64,000 nucleotides of DNA from Nocardia rosealba (lineage in GTDB: Bacteria; Actinomycetota; Actinomycetes; Mycobacteriales; Mycobacteriaceae): the NCBI RefSeq assembly GCF_020216065.1, contig NZ_JAIWNA010000003.1:448882-512881 (forward strand), written 5' to 3'. Positions 53,664 to 64,000 of this stretch are shown in pieces. The notes beneath the pieces were generated by a model. The model searched no databases. It had not been told where the DNA came from and saw only the letters and a program-made list of their open reading frames with translations. The position numbers and the translations under genes are program-made. Each line of letters begins with the position of its first letter. The stretch's first letter is position 1.

Positions 53664-55613
53664 TCAGCGGGTGTCGCCGAGGACCGCACCTTCACGGCGG
53701 GGGTCGGCGCCACCGATCCAGCCGTCCTTGCCGTCGCGCTGCAACGCGCTCAGGCCGCTGGACTGCGGTGCGACCGTCACCTGGTGACCCATCTCGCGCA
53801 GCTTGCGCACGAGAGGGTCGTTGTCGCCGTTGGCCGTGGCGTCGATCGCCGGATGCTCGCCGCCGACACCCGTGCTCGGCGAATTGCCCGCCCCGAAGGA
53901 CACTCCGGACACCGCCTGCTGCGGATTCAGGCCCCAATCGAGCGCTCCGACAAGTGTTTTCACCACGAACTGGATGATCACCGAGCCGCCGGGGGAGCCG
54001 GTGACCAGGGCGAGCTCGCCACGGTTGCCCTGGTCGTCGCGATCGAACACCAGGGTCGGGCTCATCGAACTGCGCGGCCGCTTACCCGGCTGCAGACGGT
54101 TGGCCACGGGGGTGCCGTCGGGGTCGAGCGGGTCGGCGGCGAAGTCGGTGAGCTGGTTGTTCAGCAGGAACCCGTCGACGAAATGGAACGAACCGAAGGC
54201 CGATTCGACCGTGGTCGTCATCGCGGCCGCGTTGCCGTACTTGTCGACCACCGAGATGTGGCTGGTGCCGTGCTCGGGCGGCTGCGGGCCGTTGCCCAGC
54301 GGCACCGGGCCGAGATTGCCCGGCTGGGCGGTGCCCATGCTGCGGTCCGGATTGATGAGCGTGGAGCGTTCCTTCAGGTACTGCGGGTGGACCAGCGACA
54401 GCGCCGAATTGCCCGGCAATGGAATGAAATCCGGGTCGGCGACGTACTTGTTGCGGTCGGCGTAGGCGAGGCGCTCGGCCTCCGAGATCAGGTGCACGGC
54501 ACGCGCATCGGGCTTGCCGCCGTTGCGGTTCACGTCCTGCGGGCCGAGCGCGGCCAGATCGAAATTGGCGAGGATGCCCATCGTGGCCGCCACGGTGCTG
54601 CCGCCCGACGACGGCGCGGGCATGCCGCACAGTTCGTACTTGCGGTACCCGGTGCACAGCGCGGTGCGCTTCTTGGGTTCGTAGTTCGCCAGGTCGGTGG
54701 TGGTGAGCAGGCTCGGTGTGCGCCCGCCGGCCGTGCTGCCCGCCGCCTCGACGATGTCCTGGGCGATCGGGCCGCTGTAGAGGGCCTCGGCGCCGTCGGT
54801 GGCCAGGGCCGAGAGGGTTTTCGAGTAGGCGGGGTTGGTGAGTACGGTGCCGGTGCGTTTCGGCGAGCCGTCCGGCTCCAGGAAGTAGGCGCGCGCGCCC
54901 TCGTCGGTCGCGAGGTCCTTGGCCGATTCGGCGATCTGGCCCGCCAGCCGCGGGCTGATCTCGAAACCGCTGTCGGCCAGGCCGATCGCGGGATCGAACA
55001 GTTCCTTCCAGGCGGTCATGCCGTGCTCGCGGTGCGCGAGCTCCAGCATCCGCACCACACCGGGCACCCCGATCGAACGGCCGCTGGCGCGGGTGTTCGG
55101 CGCCGGTTCGGTGCGGTCGGTGTCGCTCACCCAGCGCAGGTAGTTCTCGGTGGCGGCGGCGGGTGCGGTCTCCCGGCCGTCGTAGGCCTCGACCGTGCGG
55201 GACTTCGCGTCGTAGTGCACGAGGAACGCGCCGCCGCCGATGCCGGAGGCCTGCGGTTCCACCAGCCCGAGCACCGCCTGGGCGGTGACGAGGGCGTCGG
55301 TGGCGGTGCCGCCCGCGCGCAGCACCCGGCAGGCGGCCTCGGTGGCGATGGGGTTCGCCGTCGACACCGCGTAGGTGCTGGTGCGCACCGGTGACATGTC
55401 GCTGCGGTAGCCCGAGGCGATCTCGGGGTTGGTACTCAGATTCTGGGTGGTCGGGCCCGTCGCGGTCGCGGGCGCCGCCGAGATCGGGGTGCCGTTGGGC
55501 GGGCTGGTGCACTCCGCCGCCTCGGTGTCGTCTGTCGAACAACCGGCCAGCAGCCCCACTGTGAGCACTGCGGCCGTCGTGGCCCCGATCCACGTCCGTC
55601 GCCTTGGCGTCAT
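53664..55613 (-). CDS. ggt: Gamma-glutamyltransferase lipoprotein
   Basis: Surface N-terminal nucleophile hydrolase that cleaves gamma-glutamyl bonds of glutathione and similar thiols or peptides. The 649-residue precursor has a lipoprotein signal with lipobox LLAGC (Cys25). The self-processing/nucleophile threonine is in EHGTSHISVVD, followed by the small-subunit signature GNAAAMTTTVESAFGS, and a SPGGS-type glycine loop (VTGSPGGSVI) is also present. ATG 55613 has no clear ribosome site. Confidence 0.93.
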   Translation of the reverse strand: MTPRRRTWIGATTAAVLTVGLLAGCSTDDTEAAECTSPPNGTPISAAPATATGPTTQNLSTNPEIASGYRSDMSPVRTSTYAVSTANPIATEAACRVLRAGGTATDALVTAQAVLGLVEPQASGIGGGAFLVHYDAKSRTVEAYDGRETAPAAATENYLRWVSDTDRTEPAPNTRASGRSIGVPGVVRMLELAHREHGMTAWKELFDPAIGLADSGFEISPRLAGQIAESAKDLATDEGARAYFLEPDGSPKRTGTVLTNPAYSKTLSALATDGAEALYSGPIAQDIVEAAGSTAGGRTPSLLTTTDLANYEPKKRTALCTGYRKYELCGMPAPSSGGSTVAATMGILANFDLAALGPQDVNRNGGKPDARAVHLISEAERLAYADRNKYVADPDFIPLPGNSALSLVHPQYLKERSTLINPDRSMGTAQPGNLGPVPLGNGPQPPEHGTSHISVVDKYGNAAAMTTTVESAFGSFHFVDGFLLNNQLTDFAADPLDPDGTPVANRLQPGKRPRSSMSPTLVFDRDDQGNRGELALVTGSPGGSVIIQFVVKTLVGALDWGLNPQQAVSGVSFGAGNSPSTGVGGEHPAIDATANGDNDPLVRKLREMGHQVTVAPQSSGLSALQRDGKDGWIGGADPRREGAVLGDTR

Positions 55614-55688
55614 CGTGGCAGCGTAACCCCGAACCGTCGTCGCGCACAGGGATTTCCGGCCGGGCGCGGCAGCGTTACCCTGGCTGAC

Positions 55689-56378
55689 ATGGCGATCGAT
55701 GCGGTGCTGTTCGATTTCTCCGGCACGGTGTTCCGGTTGGAAGACGACCCGAGCTGGGCTGATGTCCTCGTCGGCGACGACGGCACCCCGTTCGACGTGG
55801 CGGCCAAGGCCGAGGTCCTGCGGCGCATGACGGCACCGGTCGAACAGTTCATGACCTTCGACCCGCCCGGCCAGCACGCCTGGGACAACCGCGACCTCGA
55901 TCCAGCCCTGCACCGCCAGGCCTATCTCGAGGTGCTGCGCGGTTCGGGCGTTCCCGAGGCGCAGGCCGCCGACCTGTACGGGCGGCTCATCGACCCGCTG
56001 GCCTGGACGCCGTACCCCGACACGGGGACCGTGCTGAAAGCCCTTGCCGCCCAGGGCATTCCCGTGGGAGTGGTGAGCAATATCGCCTTCGACATCCGGC
56101 CCGCGTTCGCCACCCGCGGCTGGGACACACTGGTGGGCGCGATGACTCTGTCCTACGAGGTCGGCGCCATCAAACCCGATGCGCGCATCTTCCAGGACGC
56201 GATCGACCGCCTCGGCGTCGACCCGAACCGTGTCCTCATGGTCGGCGACAGCGCCGAAGCCGATGGTGGTGCCACCGCCCTGGGTGCCCAGTTCGCCCTC
56301 GTCGAACCGCTCCCGACCACCGCCCGGCCGCGCGCCCTGATCGATGCCCTGGCGCTACACGGAATCACGACGGGATAG
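55689..56378 (+). CDS. HAD-family hydrolase with altered motif I
   Basis: A 229-residue haloacid-dehalogenase-type protein. Motif I reads LFDFSGTVF, so the nucleophile Asp is kept but the second Asp, the usual acid/base of phosphatases, is Ser. Motif II (GVVSN), motif III Lys ([10 protein letters not shown]) and motif IV ([11 protein letters not shown]) are present. The Ser substitution occurs in some actinobacterial members and in dehalogenases that do not use phosphate esters, so phosphatase activity should not be assumed. It diverges from ggt. Confidence 0.85.
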   Translation: MAIDAVLFDFSGTVFRLEDDPSWADVLVGDDGTPFDVAAKAEVLRRMTAPVEQFMTFDPPGQHAWDNRDLDPALHRQAYLEVLRGSGVPEAQAADLYGRLIDPLAWTPYPDTGTVLKALAAQGIPVGVVSNIAFDIRPAFATRGWDTLVGAMTLSYEVGAIKPDARIFQDAIDRLGVDPNRVLMVGDSAEADGGATALGAQFALVEPLPTTARPRALIDALALHGITTG

Positions 56379-56523
56379 GGGATCGACACGGTCACCGGGA
56401 CCATCCCGATCGCCGCGCCGACCGAGTAGGTGCCCCGCGGTCGCCCCGTCCCGCGGCCCGAGAGTTCGCGGTCGCGCCAACGTGCGACCGGCGGCCACGC
56501 ACAGATCGTGGCGGCGGCGCGTG

Positions 56524-56934
56524 TCAGCGTTCGCGGGTGAACCAGGTCTCGGCGGACGGGCGGAGCAGGAGCGCGGCGACGGCGCCCGAGGCGACGATGC
56601 CCACGGCGCCCGGCGGGAGGCCGGTGAGGATGCCGGTGCAGGAGGTGAGTGCGCCGACGGCCGCCAGGGTCACCGCGGCGACGCGCACGCGGTCGCCCGC
56701 CCGGCCGAAGAGCACGACCAGCGGGACCAGGGCGAAGGTCGGGAGGTAGCCGACCACCACGCCGAGTGGGCTCTGCTTGCCGAGTGCGGCACCGATCACG
56801 ATCAGCACCACGCCGACCGCCGCCGAGACCAGGGCGATCAAGCGTGCGCCGCGCACCGTGGCGGGCATCAGCCACGACGGGGTCGCCTCGTCGTCCAGGT
56901 CGTCGTAGGGGTGCAGGGCGGGGGCGTTGGTCAT
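56524..56934 (-). CDS. Small integral membrane protein
   Basis: A 136-residue protein with about four transmembrane helices after a short acidic N-terminal tail ([12 protein letters not shown]). No family signature recognised. AAGGA lies about 7 nt before the ATG at 56934, fixing the start. It diverges from uvrC. Confidence 0.68.
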   Translation of the reverse strand: MTNAPALHPYDDLDDEATPSWLMPATVRGARLIALVSAAVGVVLIVIGAALGKQSPLGVVVGYLPTFALVPLVVLFGRAGDRVRVAAVTLAAVGALTSCTGILTGLPPGAVGIVASGAVAALLLRPSAETWFTRER

Positions 56935-57057
56935 CGGGGGTCCTTTCCGGCGGCAAGCCGAACATCAACGCTACACACCGGCCTCCGGCGCCGGACCCGA
57001 CGGTTCGCCCGTGCCGTCCCACCCAGCACGGGGGGCGGGATTGTCGGTAGGCCTCGC

Positions 57058-57063
57058 TACCCT
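57058..57063 (+). promoter_or_regulatory. uvrC -10 element, leaderless start
   Basis: TACCCT ends 6 nt before the GTG start of uvrC and no ribosome site is present, so the uvrC mRNA probably begins at or near the start codon. No LexA box was seen here. Confidence 0.5.
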
Positions 57064-57069
57064 GGATAC

Positions 57070-59073
57070 GTGGCAGATCCCGCGACATACCGGCCGGCGC
57101 CGGGCACGATTCCCGTCGAACCCGGTGTGTACAAATTCCGGGACGCCTACGGGCGGGTGATCTATGTCGGTAAGGCCAAGAGCCTGCGCAGCCGGTTGAA
57201 CTCCTACTTCGCCGACGTCGCCTCACTGCATCCGCGCACCAGGCAGATGGTGACAACGGCCGCGAGCGTGGAGTGGACCGTGGTGTCCACCGAGGTCGAG
57301 GCGCTACAGCTCGAATACAACTGGATCAAGGAATTCGATCCGCGCTTCAATGTGCGCTACCGCGACGACAAGTCCTACCCGGTGCTGGCGGTGACCCTCA
57401 ACGAGGAATATCCGCGGCTTTTCGTCTACCGGGGCGCCCGCAAGAAGGGCGTGCGCTACTTCGGCCCCTACGCTCACGCCTGGGCCATCCGCGAAACTCT
57501 CGACCTGCTGCTTCGGGTGTTTCCCGCGCGCACCTGTTCCAACGGAGTCTTCAAGCGGCACAACCAGATCGGGCGCCCCTGCCTGCTGGGCTACATCGAC
57601 AAGTGCTCGGCGCCGTGCGTCGGCCGGGTCAGCGCCGACGAGCACCGACACATCGTCGACGACTTCTGCGACTTCCTGTCCGGCAAGACCGACAAGATGG
57701 TCCGCGCCATCGAACGCCGCATGCACGAGGCCGCCGACGACCTCGACTTCGAGACCGCCGCCCGCCTGCGCGACGACGTGCAGGCCCTGCGCCGGGCGCT
57801 CGAGAAGCAGGCGGTGGTGCTCGGCACCGGCACCGATGCCGACGTGATCGCCTTCGCCACCGACGAACTCGAGGCCGCCGTGCAGATCTTCCACGTGCGC
57901 GACGGGCGCGTGCGTGGCCAGCGCGGCTGGGTGGTCGACAAATCCGGCGACGCGCTCGACATCGCCGAGTCCGGCACCGAACTCGCCGCCCTCGTCGAAC
58001 AGTTCCTCACCCAGTTCTACGGCGAACAGGCCGCCATGGCCGACACGAGTGTGGAACCCGAGGCGGCGAACGTCGTCCCGCGCGAGGTGCTCGTCCCGGT
58101 GCTGCCCGCCGACGCGCCCGAGATCCAGGCGTGGTTGAGCAAACTGCGCGGTTCGGCGGTGTCGCTGCGCATCCCGCAGCGCGGTGACAAGAAGGCGCTC
58201 GCCGAAACCGTGCAGCGCAACGCTGGTGAGGCGCTTGCCCAGCACAAGCTCAAGCGCGCGGGCGATCTCACGTCGAGATCGCAAGCGCTGCAAGACATCC
58301 AGGACGCACTCGAACTCGACAGTGCCCCGCTGCGCATCGAATGCGTCGATATCAGCCATGTGCAGGGCACCGACGTGGTCGCCTCGCTTGTGGTGTTCGA
58401 GGACGGCCTGGCCCGCAAATCCGAGTACCGCCACTTCGCCATCAAGGAGGCCGCGGGCGGCGGCCGCTCCGACGACGTCGCCAGCATCGCCGAGGTGACC
58501 CGTCGCCGCTTCGCCCGGCTGGCGCGCGAACGCCAGCAGCCCGTCGACCTGCCTGCGGAACTCGCCGCCGACGACACCGACGAGCCCGGCTCACGCCCCG
58601 GCATCGATCCGACGACCGGCAAACCGCGCCGCTTCGCCTATCCACCCAACCTCTACGTCGTCGACGGCGGCGCACCGCAGGTCGCCGCCGCCGCGGAGGT
58701 GCTCGACGAACTCGGCATCACCGATGTGGCGGTGATCGGCCTGGCCAAACGCCTGGAAGAGGTATGGGTCCCCGGCGAACCGGATCCGGTCATCATGCCG
58801 AGGACAAGCGAGGCGCTCTTCCTGCTGCAACGCGTGCGCGACGAGGCGCACCGCTTCGCCATCAACTTCCACCGCAGCAAGCGCTCCCGCCGGATGACGG
58901 CGTCGGCACTCGACTCGGTGCGCGGGCTCGGCGAGACGCGACGCGCCGCGCTGGTCACCCATTTCGGTTCGGTCGCGCGGATCAAGGACGCGACGGTCGA
59001 CGAGATCACCGCGGTGCCCGGAATCGGCGTTTCCACGGCCAAAGCGGTACTCGAGGCACTCAACAGCACGTAG
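57070..59073 (+). CDS. uvrC: Excinuclease ABC subunit C
   Basis: Makes the two incisions of nucleotide excision repair with UvrB. The 667-residue protein has the N-terminal GIY-YIG-type nuclease ([19 protein letters not shown]), a UVR motif ([23 protein letters not shown]), the C-terminal RNase H-like nuclease ([24 protein letters not shown]), and tandem helix-hairpin-helix motifs at the end ([32 protein letters not shown]). It is about 50 residues longer than E. coli UvrC. Confidence 0.96.
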   Translation: MADPATYRPAPGTIPVEPGVYKFRDAYGRVIYVGKAKSLRSRLNSYFADVASLHPRTRQMVTTAASVEWTVVSTEVEALQLEYNWIKEFDPRFNVRYRDDKSYPVLAVTLNEEYPRLFVYRGARKKGVRYFGPYAHAWAIRETLDLLLRVFPARTCSNGVFKRHNQIGRPCLLGYIDKCSAPCVGRVSADEHRHIVDDFCDFLSGKTDKMVRAIERRMHEAADDLDFETAARLRDDVQALRRALEKQAVVLGTGTDADVIAFATDELEAAVQIFHVRDGRVRGQRGWVVDKSGDALDIAESGTELAALVEQFLTQFYGEQAAMADTSVEPEAANVVPREVLVPVLPADAPEIQAWLSKLRGSAVSLRIPQRGDKKALAETVQRNAGEALAQHKLKRAGDLTSRSQALQDIQDALELDSAPLRIECVDISHVQGTDVVASLVVFEDGLARKSEYRHFAIKEAAGGGRSDDVASIAEVTRRRFARLARERQQPVDLPAELAADDTDEPGSRPGIDPTTGKPRRFAYPPNLYVVDGGAPQVAAAAEVLDELGITDVAVIGLAKRLEEVWVPGEPDPVIMPRTSEALFLLQRVRDEAHRFAINFHRSKRSRRMTASALDSVRGLGETRRAALVTHFGSVARIKDATVDEITAVPGIGVSTAKAVLEALNST

Positions 59074-59179
59074 CGATCAGCGAGACGCAACATTGCGAGT
59101 GCCGTACGTTGTGTCTGCGCCCGATACCCGAACCGGTGCGGAATGATCGAAAGGCACCCAGAAACGGATCCGGTAGGAC

Positions 59180-60136
59180 ATGACAAGCGTCGAATCGAAC
59201 AACAAGGCGGGGGCGGCACCGGACAACGCCGGGACAGTCACCGACACACAGCAGCCAGTAGAAGTGGTCATCGTTACCGGCTTGTCCGGCGCGGGCCGCG
59301 GCACTGCCGCGCGCGTCCTGGAGGATCTCGGCTGGTACGTCACCGACAATCTGCCACCGGAACTGATCGGCCGCATGGTCGAACTCGGTGCCGCCGCCGA
59401 CCCGCCGATCCGGCGGCTCGCGCTGGTCATGGACGTGCGGAGCCGGTTCTTCACCGGTGACCTCTCCGGTGTCACCGAACAGTTGCGTGCGGCGGGCATC
59501 CGTACGCGGGTGCTGTTCCTCGAGGCCTCCGACGACGTGCTGATCCGGCGTTTCGGCTTCGCCAGGCGCAGGCATCCGCTGCAGAGCGACAGCCCCGACG
59601 GCACCCTCTCGGCGGGCATCACCGCCGAACGGGTCCGGCTGTCGGCCGTGAAGGCCGCCGCCGATGTCGTCATCGACACCACCGAGCTGTCGATCCACCA
59701 GCTGCACCGCAAGCTGGAAGAGGTGTACGGCGCGGGCGTGCCCGCCGCGCTGCAGCTCACTGTGCAGTCCTTCGGTTTCAAGTACGGTGTTCCACTCGAC
59801 GCCGACACGGTGTTGGATGTGCGTTTCCTGCCGAATCCGCATTGGATTCCCGAGTTGCGGGAACACACGGGCCAGGAGTCGGTGGTCAGCGACTATGTGC
59901 TGTCGCAGCCGGGCGCGCAGGACTACCTGCGCACCTGCCACCACCTGGTCGACCTGACCACGACCGGATACCGGCAAGAGGGGAAGCGATACATGACGGT
60001 GGCAGTGGGGTGCACCGGCGGGAAACACCGCAGCGTCGCGATCGCCGAGGCGCTCGGCGAACGCATCGGTGCCGACACCGGCCCCGCGGCGGTCGACGTC
60101 GTGCGCGTGGTGCATCGGGACCTGGGGCGCGAATGA
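59180..60136 (+). CDS. rapZ: RapZ/YvcJ-family nucleotide-binding protein
   Basis: P-loop protein of the RapZ/YvcJ family, 318 residues. Its nucleotide loop reads GLSGAGRGT instead of GLSGAGKS, as in mycobacterial orthologues. DLGWYVTDNLPPELI, FLEASDDVLIRRF and the C-terminal VAVGCTGGKHRSVAIAE segments identify the family. In E. coli RapZ guides RNase E to a small RNA; the actinobacterial role is less clear. About 25 extra N-terminal residues. The stop overlaps yvcK (ATGA). Confidence 0.92.
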   Translation: MTSVESNNKAGAAPDNAGTVTDTQQPVEVVIVTGLSGAGRGTAARVLEDLGWYVTDNLPPELIGRMVELGAAADPPIRRLALVMDVRSRFFTGDLSGVTEQLRAAGIRTRVLFLEASDDVLIRRFGFARRRHPLQSDSPDGTLSAGITAERVRLSAVKAAADVVIDTTELSIHQLHRKLEEVYGAGVPAALQLTVQSFGFKYGVPLDADTVLDVRFLPNPHWIPELREHTGQESVVSDYVLSQPGAQDYLRTCHHLVDLTTTGYRQEGKRYMTVAVGCTGGKHRSVAIAEALGERIGADTGPAAVDVVRVVHRDLGRE

Positions 60137-61197
60137 GTGGATGGGAAGCCGACCCAGCCGTCGTCGCGCTGGGCGGTGGTCACGGCCTGTACGCGACACT
60201 CACCGCCGTGCGCAGGCTGACCAGGCGGATCACCGCCGTGGTCACGGTCGCCGACGACGGTGGGTCATCCGGACGCCTGCGCGCCGAACTCGGCATGCTC
60301 CCGCCCGGTGACCTGCGGATGGCGCTCGCCGCGCTGGCCGAGGACGCCGACGGCATCTGGGCGACCACCGTGCAGCATCGTTTCGGCGGATCCGGCGCGC
60401 TCGCCGGGCACTCGCTCGGCAACCTGCTGCTCGCCGGACTCACCGACATCCTCGGCGACCCGGTCGCGGCGCTCGACGAGGTGGGCAGGCTGCTGCGCAT
60501 CACGGGCCGGGTGCTGCCGATGTCGCCGATCCCGCTCGACATCGAGGCGGAAGTATCGGGGCTGGAATCGGATCCGCGAGTCGGCCGGTGTGTACGCGGT
60601 CAGGTCGCGGTGGCGACCACACCGGGTAAGGTCCGCCGGGTGCGGCTGATTCCCTCGGATCCACCGGCCAGCCCGGCGGCCGTCTCGGCGATCGAACACG
60701 CGGATGTCGTTGTGCTCGGGCCGGGTTCGTGGTTCACCAGTGTGATCCCGCACGTGCTCGTCCCCGGTCTGCGCGACGCGCTTGTCCGCACCAGGGCACG
60801 TAAGGTACTCGTGCTGAATCTGGCCGCGGAGCCGGGGGAGACGGCCGGCTTTTCCGCCGAGCGTCACCTCCATGTATTGTCCCAGCACGCACCGGGTTTC
60901 GCGGTCGACGAGGTGCTCGTCGACTCGGCGTCGGTGCCCGAGGGGCGGCAGCGGGAACATGTGTCAAGAGCCGCCGAACAGTTGCGCGCACGGGTAACGT
61001 TCTGCGATGTGGCCGAGCCGGGAACGGATCGGCATCATCCCGGAAAACTAGCCGCCGCACTGGATCAGCTGATTCGGTCGCCGCGGTCGCAACTGGCTGG
61101 GCTTCGAGTCGAGAGACAGCACAGTGCCACGGATGTGCACAGTGTTGCAGATGAGCGTTCGGGGTCGGTGGGAAAGGAGCGCGTCTCGTGGCGATGA
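60133..61197 (+). CDS. yvcK: YvcK/CofD-like gluconeogenesis factor
   Basis: A 354-residue member of the CofD-like fold. In mycobacteria the orthologue (CuvA) affects cell shape and carbon use and binds UDP-sugars. The N-terminal [31 protein letters not shown], and [12 protein letters not shown] segments are diagnostic. It overlaps rapZ by 4 nt and whiA by 10 nt. Confidence 0.92.
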   Translation: MSGWEADPAVVALGGGHGLYATLTAVRRLTRRITAVVTVADDGGSSGRLRAELGMLPPGDLRMALAALAEDADGIWATTVQHRFGGSGALAGHSLGNLLLAGLTDILGDPVAALDEVGRLLRITGRVLPMSPIPLDIEAEVSGLESDPRVGRCVRGQVAVATTPGKVRRVRLIPSDPPASPAAVSAIEHADVVVLGPGSWFTSVIPHVLVPGLRDALVRTRARKVLVLNLAAEPGETAGFSAERHLHVLSQHAPGFAVDEVLVDSASVPEGRQREHVSRAAEQLRARVTFCDVAEPGTDRHHPGKLAAALDQLIRSPRSQLAGLRVERQHSATDVHSVADERSGSVGKERVSWR

Positions 61198-62171
61198 CAG
61201 CCGAGGTGAAGGACGAGCTGAGCAGGCTCGTGGTGTCGCAGGTCAGCTCACGCAAGGCGGAATTGTCGGCATTGCTGCGATTCGCGGGCGGTCTGCACAT
61301 CGTCGGGGGCCGGGTGATCGTGGAAGCCGAGGTGGACATGGGGTCCATCGCCCGCAGGCTGCGCCGCGAGATCTTCGAGTTGTACGGCTACGGCTCCGAT
61401 GTGCACGTGCTCGGCGCGGGTGGCTTACGCAAGACCTCCCGCTATGTGGTCCGGGTGTCCAAGGAGGGCGAGGCGCTGGCCCGCCAGACCGGGCTGCTCG
61501 ACGTGCGCGGCAGGCCGGTGCGCGGATTGCCAGCCCAGGTGGTCGGCGGCAGCATCGGTGACGCCGAAGCCGCCTGGCGCGGTGCTTTTCTCGCCCACGG
61601 TTCGCTCACCGAGCCGGGGCGGTCCTCCGCGCTCGAGGTGAGCTGCCCTGGCCCGGAGGCGGCGCTGGCGCTGGTCGGCGCGGCCCGTCGGCTCGGGATC
61701 ACCGCCAAGGCCCGTGAGGTGCGCGGCACCGACCGGGTGGTGGTGCGTGACGGCGAGGCGATCGGCGCGTTGCTCACCCGCATGGGCGCCCAGGACACCA
61801 GGCTCACCTGGGAGGAGCGCCGCATGCGCCGCGAGGTGCGCGCGACGGCCAACCGGCTGGCCAACTTCGACGACGCCAACCTGCGCCGCTCGGCCCGCGC
61901 GGCCGTCGCGGCCGCGGCCCGGGTGGAGCGCGCGCTCGAGATCCTCGCCGACGACGTGCCCGACCACCTGGCCGCGGCGGGCAAGCTGCGCGTGCAGCAC
62001 CGGCAGGCCTCGCTGGAGGAACTGGGTCAGCTCGCCGAGCCGCCGATGACGAAAGACGCTGTCGCGGGCCGCATCCGGCGCCTGCTGTCGATGGCCGACC
62101 GGCGCGCCAAGGACCTCGGTATCCCCGATACCGAGTCGGCGGTGACGGCCGAACTTCTCGACGACGCCTGA
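61188..62171 (+). CDS. whiA: Sporulation/division regulator WhiA
   Basis: DNA-binding regulator with a LAGLIDADG-like N-terminal half and a C-terminal helix-turn-helix, 327 residues. Diagnostic segments are [38 protein letters not shown] and the C-terminal [19 protein letters not shown]. In streptomycetes it triggers sporulation septation; it is also conserved in non-sporulating relatives. GTG 61188 is chosen with AAAGGAG 8 nt upstream, giving the MAMT N-terminus seen in mycobacteria; ATG 61194 would instead overlap the yvcK stop (ATGA). Confidence 0.94.
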   Translation: MAMTAEVKDELSRLVVSQVSSRKAELSALLRFAGGLHIVGGRVIVEAEVDMGSIARRLRREIFELYGYGSDVHVLGAGGLRKTSRYVVRVSKEGEALARQTGLLDVRGRPVRGLPAQVVGGSIGDAEAAWRGAFLAHGSLTEPGRSSALEVSCPGPEAALALVGAARRLGITAKAREVRGTDRVVVRDGEAIGALLTRMGAQDTRLTWEERRMRREVRATANRLANFDDANLRRSARAAVAAAARVERALEILADDVPDHLAAAGKLRVQHRQASLEELGQLAEPPMTKDAVAGRIRRLLSMADRRAKDLGIPDTESAVTAELLDDA

Positions 62172-62179
62172 GGATTCGC

Positions 62180-62242
62180 GCCACGCGGTTGTGGCGTATC
62201 CGACGTTTAGGGCATAGCGGTCATGTGCGATCGCTATGCCCT
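62180..62242 (+). terminator. Double hairpin terminator after whiA
   Basis: A first hairpin CGCCAC/GTGGCG (62180-62185 with 62192-62197) is followed by a perfect 10-bp stem GGGCATAGCG/CGCTATGCCC (62211-62220 with 62233-62242) and TTTAC. Most likely it ends the uvrC-rapZ-yvcK-whiA transcript. Confidence 0.75.
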
Positions 62243-62321
62243 TTACTCTGTGCATTCCAGGTGCTCAGGGGCGCGCGACTCACAAACCGCAGGTGGCTGT
62301 CGGTGGGGTTGGGTCGGCTAC

Positions 62322-62327
62322 TACTGT
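62322..62327 (+). promoter_or_regulatory. Candidate gap promoter -10
   Basis: TACTGT lies 46 bp before the gap start codon, with GTCGGT 17 bp upstream as a weak -35. The remaining leader is unstructured to the eye and ends in the AGGAG ribosome site. Confidence 0.35.
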
Positions 62328-62354
62328 GGTGACCGTCGGAATGAATCCGCTTGA

Positions 62355-63389
<1,035 letters not shown>

Positions 63390-63393
63390 CGCG

Positions 63394-64000
63394 ATGACGG
63401 TCAAGACACTCCAGGATCTCCTGGCCGAGGGTGTCGAGGGTCGGGGCGTGCTCGTGCGCTCCGACCTGAACGTCCCCCTCGACGACAACGGCCAGATCAC
63501 CGACCCGGGCCGCATCATCGCCTCGGTGCCGACGATCCAGGCGCTGGTCGAAGCGGGCGCCAAGGTCGTCGTGATGGCGCACCTCGGCCGCCCGAAGGGT
63601 GCGCCGGACCCGAAGTTCTCGCTGGCCCCCGTGGCCACGAAATTGGCCGAACTGCTGGGGCGCAATGTCCAGCTGGCCGGTGACGTGGTCGGCTACGACG
63701 CGCTCTCGCGCTCGGAGGGCCTCACCGACGGTGACGTGCTGCTGCTCGAGAACGTGCGTTTCGACGCGCGCGAGACCAGCAAGGACGACGCCGAGCGGGC
63801 CAAGCTGGCGGCGGCGTACGTGGAACTGGTCGGCGACGACGGCGCGTTCGTGTCCGACGGCTTCGGCGTTGTGCATCGCGAGCAGGCCTCGGTCTACGAC
63901 GTGGCCGAGCTGCTCCCGCACTACGCGGGCACGCTGGTCGCCGCCGAGGTCGAGGTGCTGCAGAAGCTCACCCAGGACCCGGCCCGCCCGTACGCGGTGG
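63394..64000 (+). CDS. pgk: Phosphoglycerate kinase (partial, cut by window end)
   Basis: The first 202 residues of phosphoglycerate kinase; the frame is open to the window edge. The substrate-binding [24 protein letters not shown] and [12 protein letters not shown] segments of the N-terminal domain are present. About half of the protein is missing, including the nucleotide-binding domain. ATG 63394 lies 4 bp after gap. Confidence 0.95.
   Translation, partial: MTVKTLQDLLAEGVEGRGVLVRSDLNVPLDDNGQITDPGRIIASVPTIQALVEAGAKVVVMAHLGRPKGAPDPKFSLAPVATKLAELLGRNVQLAGDVVGYDALSRSEGLTDGDVLLLENVRFDARETSKDDAERAKLAAAYVELVGDDGAFVSDGFGVVHREQASVYDVAELLPHYAGTLVAAEVEVLQKLTQDPARPYAV

Noticed and set aside
56344..57069. 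Upstream extension of uvrC by about 240 residues
   Set aside because: The extra sequence has no UvrC similarity and lies opposite a membrane protein gene; GTG 57070 with a -10 just upstream is the better start.
57000..57070. LexA box at uvrC
   Set aside because: No TCGAAC-N4-GTTCGA-like sequence was found upstream of uvrC; only alkB has one in this window.

Overview
The window is high-GC actinobacterial chromosome with very short spacers, many GTG starts and many overlapping stop/start codons. Gene content and order point to the mycolic-acid group (Mycobacteriales), most likely a Nocardia or close relative. The blocks aroC-aroK-aroB, pepQ-efp-nusB, pyrR-pyrB-pyrC-(membrane)-carA-carB-pyrF, mihF-gmk-rpoZ-coaBC-metK-priA, def/fmt-rsmB-rpe-rib and uvrC-rapZ-yvcK-whiA-gap-pgk are arranged as in mycobacteria. 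The genus is an inference from recalled family sequences; no search was run.

Layout. 1-4.7 kb (minus): shikimate/chorismate genes aroC-aroK-aroB, with a small prepilin peptidase upstream. 4.9-7.4 kb (plus): Xaa-Pro peptidase, EF-P, NusB and a YciI-like protein. 7.4-21.6 kb is an accessory stretch. It holds a TetR/flavin-monooxygenase pair with a long perfect operator; a minus-strand set made of a membrane NERD-domain protein, a serpin and a NERD-helicase; a TetR/quinone-oxidoreductase pair; an alkB gene carrying a LexA-type SOS box; an LLM flavin oxidoreductase; a VOC protein with a TipA-like MerR regulator; and small proteins. 22-30.7 kb: the complete de novo UMP operon except dihydroorotate dehydrogenase, led by pyrR with a PyrR-binding loop at its ribosome site and ended by a strong hairpin. 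31-38.4 kb: a TetR/DUF6463 pair, then mihF, gmk, rpoZ, coaBC, metK and a degenerate priA. 38.7-43.1 kb: another TetR/NmrA-reductase pair, a thioesterase, a PadR regulator with Gly-Phe repeats, and a secreted lipase. 43.2-49.6 kb: def, fmt, a 24-codon mini-ORF, rsmB, an MmcQ-like protein, a SigF-type sigma factor with its anti-sigma factor, and rpe. 49.6-53.5 kb: riboflavin synthase, RibBA and lumazine synthase, with an unexplained nested-stem RNA leader before ribBA. 53.7-64 kb: lipoprotein gamma-glutamyltransferase, HAD hydrolase, uvrC, rapZ, yvcK, whiA, gap and the start of pgk (cut by the window end).

How the genes work together. The core blocks supply aromatic precursors, UMP and arginine precursor (carbamoyl phosphate), GMP phosphorylation, CoA, SAM, riboflavin and lower glycolysis. 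They also supply translation factors (EF-P, Def, Fmt, RsmB), transcription factors (NusB, omega, mIHF, SigF-type) and DNA repair (UvrC, AlkB, PriA). The accessory stretches are mostly divergent regulator/enzyme pairs with visible operators, which suggests drug or xenobiotic response.

Most worth checking: the structured RNA before ribBA; the 260-residue Arg-rich tail on shikimate kinase, whose stop codon overlaps the aroB start; the NERD/serpin/NERD-helicase group; the SOS box at alkB; and the 24-codon ORF that exactly bridges fmt and rsmB. No tRNA, rRNA, CRISPR array or insertion sequence was found.
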